This document shows positions 51,844 to 60,651 of a stretch of 64,000 bases of DNA, in pieces. The position numbers and the translations under genes were made by a program. A model generated the notes under the pieces. That model saw only the letters and a program-made list of their open reading frames with translations, was not told the origin of the DNA and made no database searches. Origin of the DNA: JAOTZA01 sp965224065 (GTDB lineage Bacteria > Acidobacteriota > Thermoanaerobaculia > Multivoradales > JAHEKO01); the NCBI GenBank assembly GCA_965224065.1, contig CBDCYF010000005.1:3534001-3598000 (forward strand), in the 5' to 3' direction. How positions within the stretch are numbered: the first letter of the stretch is position 1; each line of letters begins with the position of its first letter.

Positions 51844-53301
51844 ATGCCCAAGTCATCGGTCGCTCGAAAGATTCTTCTCGCAGGCGTCGTCGCACTCGCG
51901 GTAACGGCGGCATCGATCGCTCCCGCCACCGGCGACGAGTGGACCCGATTTCGTGGTCCCAATGGATCGGGGATCTCTTCCGCCACCGGTCTGCCGGTCG
52001 AGTTCGGTCCGGAGACCAACGTGGTGTGGAAGTCCGACGTGCCCTTTGGCCGTTCGTCCCCGGCGGTCGGCACGGAGCGAGTCTTTCTCACCGCGATCGA
52101 GGACGGCAAGCTGGTGACCGTGGCACTCGATCCGTCCGGCGGCGAGATTCTCTGGCGCCGCGAGATCGTCAGGGGCAAGGCCGCCGATCTCTACAAGGAC
52201 ACCGATTCGGCCACCCCGAGCCCGGTGACCGACGGCGAGAACGTCTACGCCTTTTTTCACGAGTCGGGTCTGGTGTCCTACGACGCCGACGGCGCGCTGC
52301 GCTGGCACAACCGGCTCGGTCCGTTTCGCAATTACTACGGCATCGCCGCGTCGCCGATCCTTGCCGGCGATTTGCTGCTGCTGGTCTGCGACCAGGCCGA
52401 GGGGTCGTTCCTGCTGGCGGTGGACAAGAACACGGGTGACGAGATCTGGCGTCGCGGCCGGCCGGCGCGTCTGGAGAGCTATTCGACCCCGATCCTCTAT
52501 CCGGCGGCCGATCCCGAGGTGGTGCTGGTGTCGGGCTCGCGCTGGGTGGATGCCTACGATCTCGCCACAGGCCGCAGCGTCTGGACCCTCCCGGGCGTCG
52601 GCACCGGGCCGGTCTCGAGCCCGGTGCTGAATGGCGACGTGCTGTTTGTCAACGCGGTCGAGCACGCCGAGAACGGCTGGCCGGATTTTGCCAAGCTGCT
52701 CGAGGAGCACGACGCCGACGAGGACTCGAACCTCACCAAGGAGGAGGTCGAGGGCGCCTGGATGGCCAATCATTTTGGCTGGCTCGACGCCGACGCCAGC
52801 GGGTTACTGACCACCGAGGACTGGGAGCACATGCGCAACGAGCTGGTCAACGACGCCGCGGGCGTCTACGCCATCCGGCTCCCGGGGGCCGGGTCCGAGC
52901 CCGAGATCCTCTGGAACTACCGGCAGAACGTTCCCTACATTCCGTCACCGCTGGTCTACGACGGCGTCTTCTACATGATCAAGGACGCCATCGTCTCGAG
53001 CCTCGACCCGGCGAGCGGCGAGCTCAAAAAGCGCGGGCGTCTCGACGGCGCTTCGGGCAAGACCTACGCCTCGCCGGTGGCCGCCGACGGCAAGATCTTT
53101 ATCGGCACTCTGGAAGGCAAGATCGCCGTGCTCGAAGCGGGAGCCGAGTGGGAAGTGCTGGGCGTCTACGACCTCGGCGAAGAGATCCACGGCTCACCGG
53201 CGATTGCCGATGGGCGAATTCTCGTACGCACCACAAGCGCTCTCTACAGTTTCGCCGCTCCGGAGAACGCCGGAGACGCCAGCGTGGCGCCGAGCCGCTG
53301 A
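51844..53301 (+). CDS. Secreted PQQ-like beta-propeller with inserted EF-hand pair
   Basis: 485 residues. A signal peptide (residues 1-30, ends PATGDE) precedes a propeller with blades LVTVALDPSGGEILWRR, LLAVDKNTGDEIWRRG, VDAYDLATGRSVWTLPG and VSSLDPASGELKKRG. Between blades, about residues 290-345, two EF-hand-like loops occur: DADEDSNLTKEEVEG and LDADASGLLTTEDWEH (D-x-D-x-(D/S)-G/N-x-L-x-x-E pattern of Ca2+ loops). Periplasmic or surface location with calcium binding is likely. Substrate unknown; no quinone-binding enzyme residues are identifiable. It is divergent from fhs and convergent with the cytochrome c gene (1-bp gap). Confidence 0.85.
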   Translation: MPKSSVARKILLAGVVALAVTAASIAPATGDEWTRFRGPNGSGISSATGLPVEFGPETNVVWKSDVPFGRSSPAVGTERVFLTAIEDGKLVTVALDPSGGEILWRREIVRGKAADLYKDTDSATPSPVTDGENVYAFFHESGLVSYDADGALRWHNRLGPFRNYYGIAASPILAGDLLLLVCDQAEGSFLLAVDKNTGDEIWRRGRPARLESYSTPILYPAADPEVVLVSGSRWVDAYDLATGRSVWTLPGVGTGPVSSPVLNGDVLFVNAVEHAENGWPDFAKLLEEHDADEDSNLTKEEVEGAWMANHFGWLDADASGLLTTEDWEHMRNELVNDAAGVYAIRLPGAGSEPEILWNYRQNVPYIPSPLVYDGVFYMIKDAIVSSLDPASGELKKRGRLDGASGKTYASPVAADGKIFIGTLEGKIAVLEAGAEWEVLGVYDLGEEIHGSPAIADGRILVRTTSALYSFAAPENAGDASVAPSR

Positions 53302-53302
53302 T

Positions 53303-53809
53303 TTACCCGTCGTCTTCCGTCGGCGTCGGACTCTCGGGCTCGTAGGGCTCCTGGAGCGTCTCCAGGTAGTAGATCAGCTCGGTGATCATCCGCGAGGCTC
53401 GCGCTTCTCCGTTCTCTTCGTCGCTCGGGGTCTTTTCAGAGAGCGGGCTTTGGAAGACCTCGCCCCAGATCGGCATCTCGCGGGTGCCGTGCCCGCGGAC
53501 TTCCTCCCTGCCGTCGATCACCGCGAGTAGTTTGTCCTTTGGAAACTCACCCCCGGCACGCTGGGTGATTTTGCGAAGGTCCGAGGGTGGGATCTTGAGG
53601 AACTTGGCGACATTGCCGGTTCCGTCGGCCTTGATGCCGTGGCAGGAAGCGCAGTAGCGGTTGAAGCTGACGTGGCCCTTGGCGGCCAGAAAGCCCGGAT
53701 GAGGTTGTGCCGGCTCCTCGTCCTGAGCTTGTGCCACGGTCGCAACGGTCAAGGTGAGCAGCCCGGTGAGCAGCAGCGGCGGTGCGAGAAATGAGGTCCA
53801 TCTCTTCAT
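53303..53809 (-). CDS. Periplasmic monohaem cytochrome c
   Basis: 168 residues from ATG 53809: signal peptide ending AQAQ, then a class I cytochrome with CASCH (about residues 53-57) and a Met ligand in REMPIWGEVF. The C-terminal part ends with an acidic Pro-rich tail (PESPTPTEDDG). GGGAG lies 11 nt upstream of the start. The role is electron transfer; a link to the adjacent secreted propeller protein or to the caa3 oxidase is possible. Confidence 0.9.
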   Translation of the reverse strand: MKRWTSFLAPPLLLTGLLTLTVATVAQAQDEEPAQPHPGFLAAKGHVSFNRYCASCHGIKADGTGNVAKFLKIPPSDLRKITQRAGGEFPKDKLLAVIDGREEVRGHGTREMPIWGEVFQSPLSEKTPSDEENGEARASRMITELIYYLETLQEPYEPESPTPTEDDG

Positions 53810-53978
53810 CTTCGAGAACTCCCTTCCGTTGGCCGAGGGAGCCGTCATCGAGCGGCCCCTCGTCCGAACGGTAGCGGTGGTTCGGCGCGTTGGGCACACC
53901 TGCCCGGACGGTCTTTGCGCGTCCCGCCGGAGGGGGTGCGTCCCGTCTCGGCGGGCGGGGGTCGCTAAGGCGGGGCCC

Positions 53979-55175
53979 CTAGGCGTCGTGGAGCCGGCGC
54001 GCGAGCGTCAGGTGGGTGTCTGTGGCCTCCAGCCGGCGAAACCCGAGGAGGTGGAAGAGCTCGAGCGCCAGCCAGCGGGCGGTTCTCCGGTGGACGACAA
54101 ACGTCCCGGGCAGCTCCGGATGTCTGCGCACGCCCGGTAGCCAGGGGAGAACCCGCTCGAATCGCATCCGCCGCATCGCGGTCGAGACCTTGAGCCAGGC
54201 GGGCCGCACTTTTCGGACGATAAAGAAGCCGTCATCGCCGAGCTTCTGGTAGAGCGGCATCAGCAACAGACCGTCTTGTGGCGCGGTCACCGGGCCGGCG
54301 TGGTCGAGCGCCAGCTCCGCACCCTGTGAGATCGGGCGAAAGCTCTCGAACCCCGGGCGCATGTGAAAGCCGTTGCCGTTCTCGATAGCGTGCCGGTAGC
54401 GGACCTCGACGACCTTGGGGAGGCCGGCGCTCTCGGTCGAGAGCTGATCCCAGGCCGCTGTGATCTCGGGCTGCTCGTCGCGGTCGAGAAGACCGGTCAG
54501 TCCCAGGGCGATCCAGATGGCCGAGGCGGCGCGGTCGGCCGAAGCCGGGTCATGGTGCTGACCCGACTCGAAGCCCAGCATCCGCACGCCGAGATCGGCC
54601 AGGTAGTTGGCTAAGGTGCCGCCCAGCTCTTCTTCCAACCCGAGCACTACGGGTACCGGGAACGCACGCGCAAAACGGCGGTTGGGGAGCGTGTCGTTGA
54701 GGACCGAAAACGTCGGTCCCGGACCCGACGTGGTGTGGAGATCCAGGCAGAAAACCGAGCGGGGGTCGCCCGCCTCTTCGATCACCCGGTGGATCTGACC
54801 GGCCAGCTCCATCAGTTCGGTCTCTTCCGCGCCCGAGGCGGCGTGGCTTCCTCTGAGCTCGCGGACCCGCTGCGGGAACCAGGCCCGGTTGAGATCTTCT
54901 TGCAAAAAGCGCTGGCCGGCGGCCAGCGCGCTACGGTTCCCGACCAGGCCGATGAGGCGTCCTTCGAGACGGTCCGGCCGCTCGGCCAGGCGGCGCAAGA
55001 CGCGCTCCAGCGCTTGGATGCCCGCGGGCTCGTTGCCGTGCAGACCGGCGATACAGATCAGGGTCCTTCCGGCTCCGGCCGACCCTATGTCGCCGAGGAC
55101 GCGGGGGTAGAGTTGCGCCCGCCCCTCGTCGGCCGGTGGCGCGGAGGGGCTGGAGACTGCTTCGGTCAGGGTCAT
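53979..55175 (-). CDS. Succinylglutamate desuccinylase/aspartoacylase-family (M14-type) protein
   Basis: 398 residues from ATG 55175. Zinc-binding motifs of the M14/AstE-AspA fold: GLHGNEPAG (His and Glu), then DLHTT (His) about 95 residues later; FSVLNDT, MLGFESGQHHDP and ENGNGFHMRPGFESF follow. The C-terminal 150 residues form a domain of unknown role. Members remove acyl groups from amino acids or peptides; the substrate here cannot be read. The neighbour, divergent SLC13 transporter of dicarboxylates, fits a product such as succinate or acetate only loosely. Confidence 0.82.
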   Translation of the reverse strand: MTLTEAVSSPSAPPADEGRAQLYPRVLGDIGSAGAGRTLICIAGLHGNEPAGIQALERVLRRLAERPDRLEGRLIGLVGNRSALAAGQRFLQEDLNRAWFPQRVRELRGSHAASGAEETELMELAGQIHRVIEEAGDPRSVFCLDLHTTSGPGPTFSVLNDTLPNRRFARAFPVPVVLGLEEELGGTLANYLADLGVRMLGFESGQHHDPASADRAASAIWIALGLTGLLDRDEQPEITAAWDQLSTESAGLPKVVEVRYRHAIENGNGFHMRPGFESFRPISQGAELALDHAGPVTAPQDGLLLMPLYQKLGDDGFFIVRKVRPAWLKVSTAMRRMRFERVLPWLPGVRRHPELPGTFVVHRRTARWLALELFHLLGFRRLEATDTHLTLARRLHDA

Positions 55176-55208
55176 GTCGGATTGGAGGGCGGCAAGGCCG
55201 CCGCGCGT

Positions 55209-55214
55209 ATTGTA
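55209..55214 (-). promoter_or_regulatory. -10-like hexamer TACAAT upstream of the desuccinylase gene
   Basis: TACAAT on the minus strand, 33 nt before ATG 55175, in the 127-bp divergent gap. No -35 recognised. Confidence 0.35.
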
Positions 55215-55288
55215 GGCGCTTCGCGCCCGTGGGAACACCCCCCAACGGGGTGGCCTTACGGATTGCCGGGGCGCGCGGATCGTCTTGG

Positions 55289-55294
55289 TAGGCT
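55289..55294 (+). promoter_or_regulatory. -10-like hexamer TAGGCT before the SLC13 gene
   Basis: TAGGCT, 8 nt before GTG 55303, no ribosome-binding site. Confidence 0.35.
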
Positions 55295-55302
55295 CCCCAG
55301 CC

Positions 55303-56742
55303 GTGAGCGGATCGCAAAACAGCGCCCGGCAGTCACCGCAGGGCCCCGTTCCGGCTCGCCGCGCGCATCTGGGGCTGTGGATCGCGGTAGCGGCCGGGCT
55401 GGTGACGGCCTTCATGCCCGCGCCCGCGGGCCTGTCGGTCGAGGGTCAGCGGCTGGCGGCGCTGTTTGTCACCGCCATCTTGCTGTGGGTCTCCGAGGCA
55501 CTCCCCATCGGTATCACGGCGCTGTTGGCGGTGCTGCTCCAGCCGCTGCTCGGCATCCGCGACTTGCGAGGAGCGTTCCAGGGCTTCGCCAGCCCGGTGT
55601 TTCTCTTTGTGCTGGCGATGTTCTGCATCGCCGCCGCGATTATGGGCGCGGGGCTGGATCGCCGATTCGCCTACTGGCTGCTCGAGCGCGCCGGCGCGAG
55701 CACGCGGCGGATCGTGGTGGCGTTGATGCTCGGGAGCGCAGCGACCTCGACCATCATCTCGGACGTCCCGGCCTGCGCCATCTTTATGGCGATCGGTCTG
55801 GGAGTCCTCAAGAAGCTCGATGCCCGCCCCGGAGAGTCGCGGTTTGGCAAGGCGGTGATGATCGGCATCCCGATCGCGTCGTTGATCGGCGGCGTCGCCA
55901 CGCCGGCGGGGAGCTCGATCAACGTCCTGGGGATCCATTTCATCGAGGAACACGGCGGAGTGCGGATCCCGTTTCTGGACTGGATGCTGCTGGGCGTCCC
56001 GATGGTTCTCGTTCTGCTGCCGATCGCCTGCTGGGTGGTGTTGCGGGTCTTTCCGCCGGAGATCGCCTCGATCGGAGATTCGAGCGAGATCCGCCGCGAG
56101 CGCGCCGCGCTCGGCCGCATGGACGCACAGGAGAAGAAGACCCTGGTGCTGCTGACCACGATGCTCGCCCTGTGGATCGCGGGGAGCTGGGTTCCGGCGC
56201 TCTCCACGGTGGTCGTGGCGCTCGCCGGCACCGTGCTGATGTTTGTGCCGGGCATCTCGCTGCTCGACTGGGAGCGGGCCGAGCGCTCGATCTCCTGGGC
56301 GACGCTGCTGATGATCGGGGGGGTCGTGTCGATCGGCTCGGCCTCGGTCGAGACCGGCTTGGCCAAGTGGCTGGTGGACGCGCTTCTGGGAGGCGTCGGG
56401 AGCTGGGATCTGGTGTGGATCCTGGCGGCGATCAGCGCCTTTACCGTGGTGATTCATCTGGCCCTGCCGATCGGCCCGGTGATCAACGCGGTGCTCATCC
56501 CGCCGATCGCGCTGCTGGCCAAGGAGACCGGTCACAACCCGGCGCTGCTCGCCCTGCCGGTGGCCTTTACGGCCTCGTGCTCGATGCTGCTGCCGATCGA
56601 CCCGGTGCCGCTCATCACCTACGCCAAGGGGTACTACCGGATGTTCGACATGGCCAAGGCGGGCACCATCATCAGTATCTTCTGGGTGATCTGGATGACC
56701 GTGGTGATGCTGGTCGTGGCCCCGTGGATCGGGATCTCGTGA
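55303..56742 (+). CDS. SLC13/DASS-family anion:Na+ symporter
   Basis: 479 residues, GTG 55303 (a TTG six codons earlier is less likely). About 11-12 helices. DASS signature: the first helix-hairpin ALMLGSAATSTIISDVPACAIFMAI and the family motif IGGVATPAGSSINVLGI, then LLMIGGVVSIGSASVETG and the second hairpin HLALPIGPVINAVLIPPIAL. These helix-pin SNT-like motifs bind Na+ and a di- or tricarboxylate. It likely imports succinate, malate or a similar acid. It is coupled to the downstream gluzincin gene (GTGA overlap). Confidence 0.92.
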   Translation: MSGSQNSARQSPQGPVPARRAHLGLWIAVAAGLVTAFMPAPAGLSVEGQRLAALFVTAILLWVSEALPIGITALLAVLLQPLLGIRDLRGAFQGFASPVFLFVLAMFCIAAAIMGAGLDRRFAYWLLERAGASTRRIVVALMLGSAATSTIISDVPACAIFMAIGLGVLKKLDARPGESRFGKAVMIGIPIASLIGGVATPAGSSINVLGIHFIEEHGGVRIPFLDWMLLGVPMVLVLLPIACWVVLRVFPPEIASIGDSSEIRRERAALGRMDAQEKKTLVLLTTMLALWIAGSWVPALSTVVVALAGTVLMFVPGISLLDWERAERSISWATLLMIGGVVSIGSASVETGLAKWLVDALLGGVGSWDLVWILAAISAFTVVIHLALPIGPVINAVLIPPIALLAKETGHNPALLALPVAFTASCSMLLPIDPVPLITYAKGYYRMFDMAKAGTIISIFWVIWMTVVMLVVAPWIGIS

Positions 56743-57728
56743 GGACCCTGCGCTGGATCTTGCTGGCCGTGCTGGTGGCGCTGGCCTGCCTGTGGCTCCT
56801 GAGCCGTGGCCCCGGGAAGGCCGCTGCGCCGGAGCAAGACGCGGCGAGCTCCGAGCCCGCAGCCGTGGAGTCCGCTCCTCAAAGGCAGCCCGCCGCAAAG
56901 CCCAAGCCGCGCCGCGCCGGCCGCCGTGCCGTGCGGCCCACGCCGACGTGGATCTCGGCGGCTCTGGAGGCGATGGGGGAGGAGACCGAGACGAGCTGTG
57001 GCCCGTACCGGCTGCTGACCGACAGCGCGGACAGCCGGCTGGCGGACGTTTGCCAGCGGATCGGAACCGCTCTCGAAACGGACTATCGCGAACGCATTGG
57101 CCTCGACCTGGTGGGGGAGCCGGACGGGGCCGTGCTCATCTTTGCGCGGGCGGCGGATTTCCGCGCGTTCACCTCCGCGGTCGGCACGCTCGGCGCCGGC
57201 TACGCGGGGTTCTCGCGGGCCACCCGCGGGATCGTGGCGCTCTCGGCCGAGGGTCTCGAGCCCGGAGAGGTGGCGCCGACTCTGGCCCACGAATTGACCC
57301 ACTTGCTCAACCGCCGGGCGCTGGGCAGCGGCATTCCGCGCTGGCTTTCCGAGGGCCTCGCCGACGCCGTGGGAGACACGGCCACGGCCGAGGGCCTAGG
57401 GCCCCTGCGTGGTTTCGAGGGCGTCGAGACCCAGCGCCGCCGCCTGCGCGAGGCATATCGGAGCGACCGCGCCGGGAGCCTTGAGCGGCTGATCACGCTC
57501 GATCCCGAGGATTTCGACCGCGAGGTGGTGTCGTTCGACTACGAACAGAGCGCGCTCGTGGTGCGCTTTCTGCTGCTCGACCCCGAGCTGGCGCCGCGCT
57601 TCCGGTCCCTGCTCGCGCGCTTCGCCGCCGGAGAGCCCTTTCTTCCCGAGCGGGTCACCGAGGAGCTCGCGCTCGACTGGGAGGCCCTCGAACGGCGCTT
57701 TCGAGCCTGGCTGGCTTCTGACTCTTAA
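56739..57728 (+). CDS. Membrane-anchored gluzincin-like metallopeptidase
   Basis: 329 residues from GTG 56739. One N-terminal anchor helix (WILLAVLVALACLWLLS), then an Ala/Pro/Arg-rich stalk (about 25-70), then the catalytic domain with HELTH (VAPTLAHELTHLLNRR) and a downstream Glu in WLSEGLADAVG about 25 residues later. This HExxH...E arrangement is the gluzincin type, as in the peptidase-MA family. The stalk places it in the periplasm. Role unknown. A terminator hairpin follows directly. Confidence 0.85.
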   Translation: MRTLRWILLAVLVALACLWLLSRGPGKAAAPEQDAASSEPAAVESAPQRQPAAKPKPRRAGRRAVRPTPTWISAALEAMGEETETSCGPYRLLTDSADSRLADVCQRIGTALETDYRERIGLDLVGEPDGAVLIFARAADFRAFTSAVGTLGAGYAGFSRATRGIVALSAEGLEPGEVAPTLAHELTHLLNRRALGSGIPRWLSEGLADAVGDTATAEGLGPLRGFEGVETQRRRLREAYRSDRAGSLERLITLDPEDFDREVVSFDYEQSALVVRFLLLDPELAPRFRSLLARFAAGEPFLPERVTEELALDWEALERRFRAWLASDS

Positions 57729-57729
57729 G

Positions 57730-57754
57730 AAACGGGGACTGTCCCCGTTTTCTT
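57730..57754 (+). terminator. Intrinsic terminator after the gluzincin gene
   Basis: AAACGGGGAC (57730-57739), 1-nt centre, GTCCCCGTTT (57741-57750), followed by TCTT, starting 1 nt after the stop. T-rich end plus stable stem fits rho-independent termination. Same core as at 11.9 and 27.0 kb. Confidence 0.7.
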
Positions 57755-57775
57755 ACGGTAAGCTCCGGCACCGCG

Positions 57776-58699
57776 ATGCCGGAGGAAACCACGCAGCAAG
57801 ACGGCGAGCCGCTCGACCCGCGGGACGACGCCGCACTCGAAGACGACGAGCGCGAGGTCCGCGAGGGCCCGTTGCGGGCCTTTTTCGGGTTGTTTCTGGT
57901 GCCGCTCCTGGTGGTCCTGGTCTGTGTGGGGGTCTTTGTCGGCTTTGGCTGGCTGGCCTACGACCGTCAGGAGGTCGGTGACTATCTCAACGATCTGCGC
58001 TCGTCGTGGAAACCGCGGCGGGCGCAGGCGGCCTACGAGCTCGCCAAGGTCCTGATCGCCGACGAGCACGCGCTCGACGCTCAGCCCGCGGTCAAGCAAG
58101 AGCTGCGGGATCTTTTCGAGACCGCCGAGGACATCGAGATCAAGCGCTACCTGGCGCTGGTTTTGGGATACACCAAGGACCCGGAGGCGGTGCCGGTGCT
58201 CGCCGGCGCCCTGGCCGCGAGCGAAGACTCCCAGACTCGCATCTACCTGTTGTGGGCGATGGGGGCGATCGGCGACTCCGACGCGTTGCCGGCGCTGGTC
58301 GAAGCCCTGGGCGACCCGGATGCGGGGATTCGCAAGACCGCGGCGTTTGCGCTCGGGGAGCTGGGGGACGTTGCATCGGTCGGCTCGCTCGAGCCGCTGC
58401 TGGGCGACGGTACCGCCGACGTGCGCTGGAACGCGGCGCTGTCGCTGGCGCGTCTCAAAAGCGACGCCGGGATTCCGGTGCTCGAACAGATGGTCGATCG
58501 CCGCCTGCTCGCCCAGGTCCCCGAGATCACCGCCGAGCAGCAGCAGGACACCATGATCAGCGCCATCGGAGCGCTGGCCGCGCTGCGGGGACGGGAGTTT
58601 TTGCCGCTTTTTGAGAGACTGGCCGAAGAGGATCCCAGTCTCAAAGTCCGCCAGGCGGCGATAGAAGCCAAGAAGGCGGTCACCCGAGCGTCGGGCTAG
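57776..58699 (+). CDS. HEAT-repeat protein with single membrane helix
   Basis: 307 residues. An acidic N-terminal tail (residues 1-30), one hydrophobic helix (FFGLFLVPLLVVLVCVGVFV, about 37-58), then HEAT/PBS-lyase-type repeats: VLAGALAASEDSQTRIYLLW, LVEALGDPDAGIRKTAAFAL, LEPLLGDGTADVRWNAALSL and ERLAEEDPSLKVRQAAIEA. The repeat solenoid, probably cytoplasmic or periplasmic, mediates protein binding. Function unknown. Confidence 0.82.
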   Translation: MPEETTQQDGEPLDPRDDAALEDDEREVREGPLRAFFGLFLVPLLVVLVCVGVFVGFGWLAYDRQEVGDYLNDLRSSWKPRRAQAAYELAKVLIADEHALDAQPAVKQELRDLFETAEDIEIKRYLALVLGYTKDPEAVPVLAGALAASEDSQTRIYLLWAMGAIGDSDALPALVEALGDPDAGIRKTAAFALGELGDVASVGSLEPLLGDGTADVRWNAALSLARLKSDAGIPVLEQMVDRRLLAQVPEITAEQQQDTMISAIGALAALRGREFLPLFERLAEEDPSLKVRQAAIEAKKAVTRASG

Positions 58700-58715
58700 C
58701 GGGCTTCGCCTCGAG

Positions 58716-58797
58716 GTTTGAAGCGGCCGGCGTCTCTGCCGGCCGCCGGTTGAGTCCCGTCATCACTCGGCCGGCAGAGGCGCCGGCCGCTTCAAAC
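58716..58797. repeat. 30-bp near-perfect inverted repeat between HEAT gene and transporter
   Basis: Arms 58716-58745 (starts GTTTGAAGCGGCCGG) and 58768-58797 (ends CGGCCGCTTCAAAC) match at 29 of 30 positions with a 22-nt loop. It lies in the 119-bp gap. The GGCCGGC cores resemble the 5.8-kb REP flanks. It may act as a terminator-like hairpin for the HEAT gene, but has no T-run. Confidence 0.8.
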
Positions 58798-58818
58798 TCC
58801 GAGCCGCCTTCGCAGATA

Positions 58819-60600
58819 ATGACCGGCATGACCTGGGAGATCGGGCTGGTCCTGGCGCTGCTGGTCGCGGCCATGGTGGTCTTTGTCGCCGAGTGGCTGC
58901 CGGTGGACGTGGTTACGTTGCTGGTGCTGGCGATATTGATCGTCGCCGGCATCCTGACGCCGGCCGAGGCCTTTGGCGGATTTGCCAGCGAGATCATCAT
59001 CATCCTGGGCTCGATCTTTGTGCTCTCCGGGGCTCTGTTACGCACCGGCGTCATGGAGCAGGTCGGCCGGCTCATTCATACCTGGGCGGCGCGTTCTTCC
59101 GGCGGGCTGCTGGTGACCCTGATGGCCCTGGCGGCGGCGATGTCGGCGGTGGTCAACAACACCAACGCCACGGCGGTCTTGATGCCGGCGGGTCTCGACG
59201 TCGCGCGGCGCCGCGGCTTGAGCCCGTCACGCCTGCTGATGCCGTTGGCCTTTGCGTCGATCATGGGCGGCACGTGCACGCTCATCGGAACGTCCACCAA
59301 CATCGCTTCGAGCGGCCTGATCGAGCGGCTGGGGCTCGAGCCGTTTACCCTTTTTGAGTTCACCACCGTCGGACTGATCGCGGTCGCCGCGGGGATCCTC
59401 TACTTTGTGCTGCTCGGCCGGCACCTGCTGCCCGAGCGCGGTCTGAAAAGCGTCCAGGACGACGAGCCGATCGGGGAATACCTGGCGACCCTGGAGCTGC
59501 CCGAGGATTCCAAGCTTGCCGGCAAGAGCCTCTCCGAGACCGAGCTATCCAAGCTCGGCGTGACCCTGCTGGCCATCGTCCGGGACGGGGTCAAGACCTT
59601 CCCCAGTGGGGCCAGCCGGTTGGAGGTGGGCGATCTGCTGATCGTCCACGGACCGCGCGACGCTCTCATCCGAGCCGCGGAGACCTCGCACCTGAACTTC
59701 GAATCGGAAGCGTGGACCGGAGAACCGGCCGCAGGGTCTCCGGCCGATGGGACCGAACTGGTGGAGGCGGTGGTCATGCCGTCGTCCGGACTCGCCGGCT
59801 GGACGCCCCGCCAACTCGAGCTGCGACGCGATCACGGCCTGTCGCTGCTGGCGGTGTACCGGCGTGGGCACATGTTGGCAACCCAGATCGGCAACCTGCG
59901 CCTGGCGGTGGGGGACATTCTGTTGCTCCAGGGGGGGCGCGACCGGCTGCTCGAGTTCGAAAGACGGCGCGACGTATGGCGGCTGGGCGACGTGCCCCAT
60001 CTCCCATTCCGAAAACGTCGCGGAATTTTCGCGGTTCTGGCGCTCATTGCCGGGGTGGTCCTGGGCTCGTCTTCACTCATTCCGCTCTCGGTTGCGCTCC
60101 TGCTGGCGGCGCTCGCGGTGGCGCTGGCCGGCTGTGTCGAGCTGCACCGAATCTACGAGCTGTTGGAGTGGCGTCTGCTGGTCTTGATCGGCGGCATGAC
60201 CTCGGTGGGGCTGGCCATGCAGAAGACCGGGGCGGCGGAGTTTCTGGCCAACCAGATCGTCGGGCTGGCTTTGCCGTTTGGCGTGTACGCGGTCCTGGGT
60301 CTTACCGCCGCCCTGACCATGGTGTTGACCCAGCCGCTGTCCAATGCCGCGGCGGCGCTGGTCGTGCTGCCAGTGGCGCTTTCGACGGCCGCGAGCCTGG
60401 ACGTCAACCCGCGCACTTTTGCCGTCATGGTGACCCTGGCGGCGTCGCTCTCCTTCTTCACGCCTTTCGAGCCCGCCTGTCTCTTGGTCTACGGACCCGG
60501 GGGGTATCGCTTTCGGGATTATGTCAAGGCCGGGACGGTTCTTACGGCCATCTCGTTCGTGATCCTGATGGTGCTGGTGCCCCGCCTCTGGCCGCTCTGA
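58819..60600 (+). CDS. SLC13-type transporter with central TrkA_C (RCK_C) domains
   Basis: 593 residues, ATG 58819 (ATG 58828 is an alternative). Five to six N-terminal helices with the DASS pattern SAVVNNTNATAVLMPAG and GGTCTLIGTSTNIASSGL, two soluble RCK_C domains in the middle (about 200-290 and 300-385: LAGKSLSETELSKLGVTLLA ... LEVGDLLIVHGP; LELRRDHGLSLLAVYRRGHM ... LAVGDILLLQGG), then five helices with the second motif VLTQPLSNAAAALVVLPVAL. The layout is that of the CitT/SLC13 group with TrkA_C, thought to sense a regulatory ligand. Transported anion unknown (dicarboxylate or sulfate are typical). Confidence 0.92.
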   Translation: MTGMTWEIGLVLALLVAAMVVFVAEWLPVDVVTLLVLAILIVAGILTPAEAFGGFASEIIIILGSIFVLSGALLRTGVMEQVGRLIHTWAARSSGGLLVTLMALAAAMSAVVNNTNATAVLMPAGLDVARRRGLSPSRLLMPLAFASIMGGTCTLIGTSTNIASSGLIERLGLEPFTLFEFTTVGLIAVAAGILYFVLLGRHLLPERGLKSVQDDEPIGEYLATLELPEDSKLAGKSLSETELSKLGVTLLAIVRDGVKTFPSGASRLEVGDLLIVHGPRDALIRAAETSHLNFESEAWTGEPAAGSPADGTELVEAVVMPSSGLAGWTPRQLELRRDHGLSLLAVYRRGHMLATQIGNLRLAVGDILLLQGGRDRLLEFERRRDVWRLGDVPHLPFRKRRGIFAVLALIAGVVLGSSSLIPLSVALLLAALAVALAGCVELHRIYELLEWRLLVLIGGMTSVGLAMQKTGAAEFLANQIVGLALPFGVYAVLGLTAALTMVLTQPLSNAAAALVVLPVALSTAASLDVNPRTFAVMVTLAASLSFFTPFEPACLLVYGPGGYRFRDYVKAGTVLTAISFVILMVLVPRLWPL

Positions 60601-60651
60601 GCGCCCAACGGCCCGCGGGCCCGCCCAGGGGGCCTCTCCGGGAGGAATCCG

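Noticed and set aside
54735..56738. Extension of the gluzincin frame upstream across the SLC13 gene
   Set aside because: The upstream frame is antisense to the desuccinylase gene and out of frame with the transporter; GTG 56739 at a GTGA overlap with an anchor helix is the natural start.
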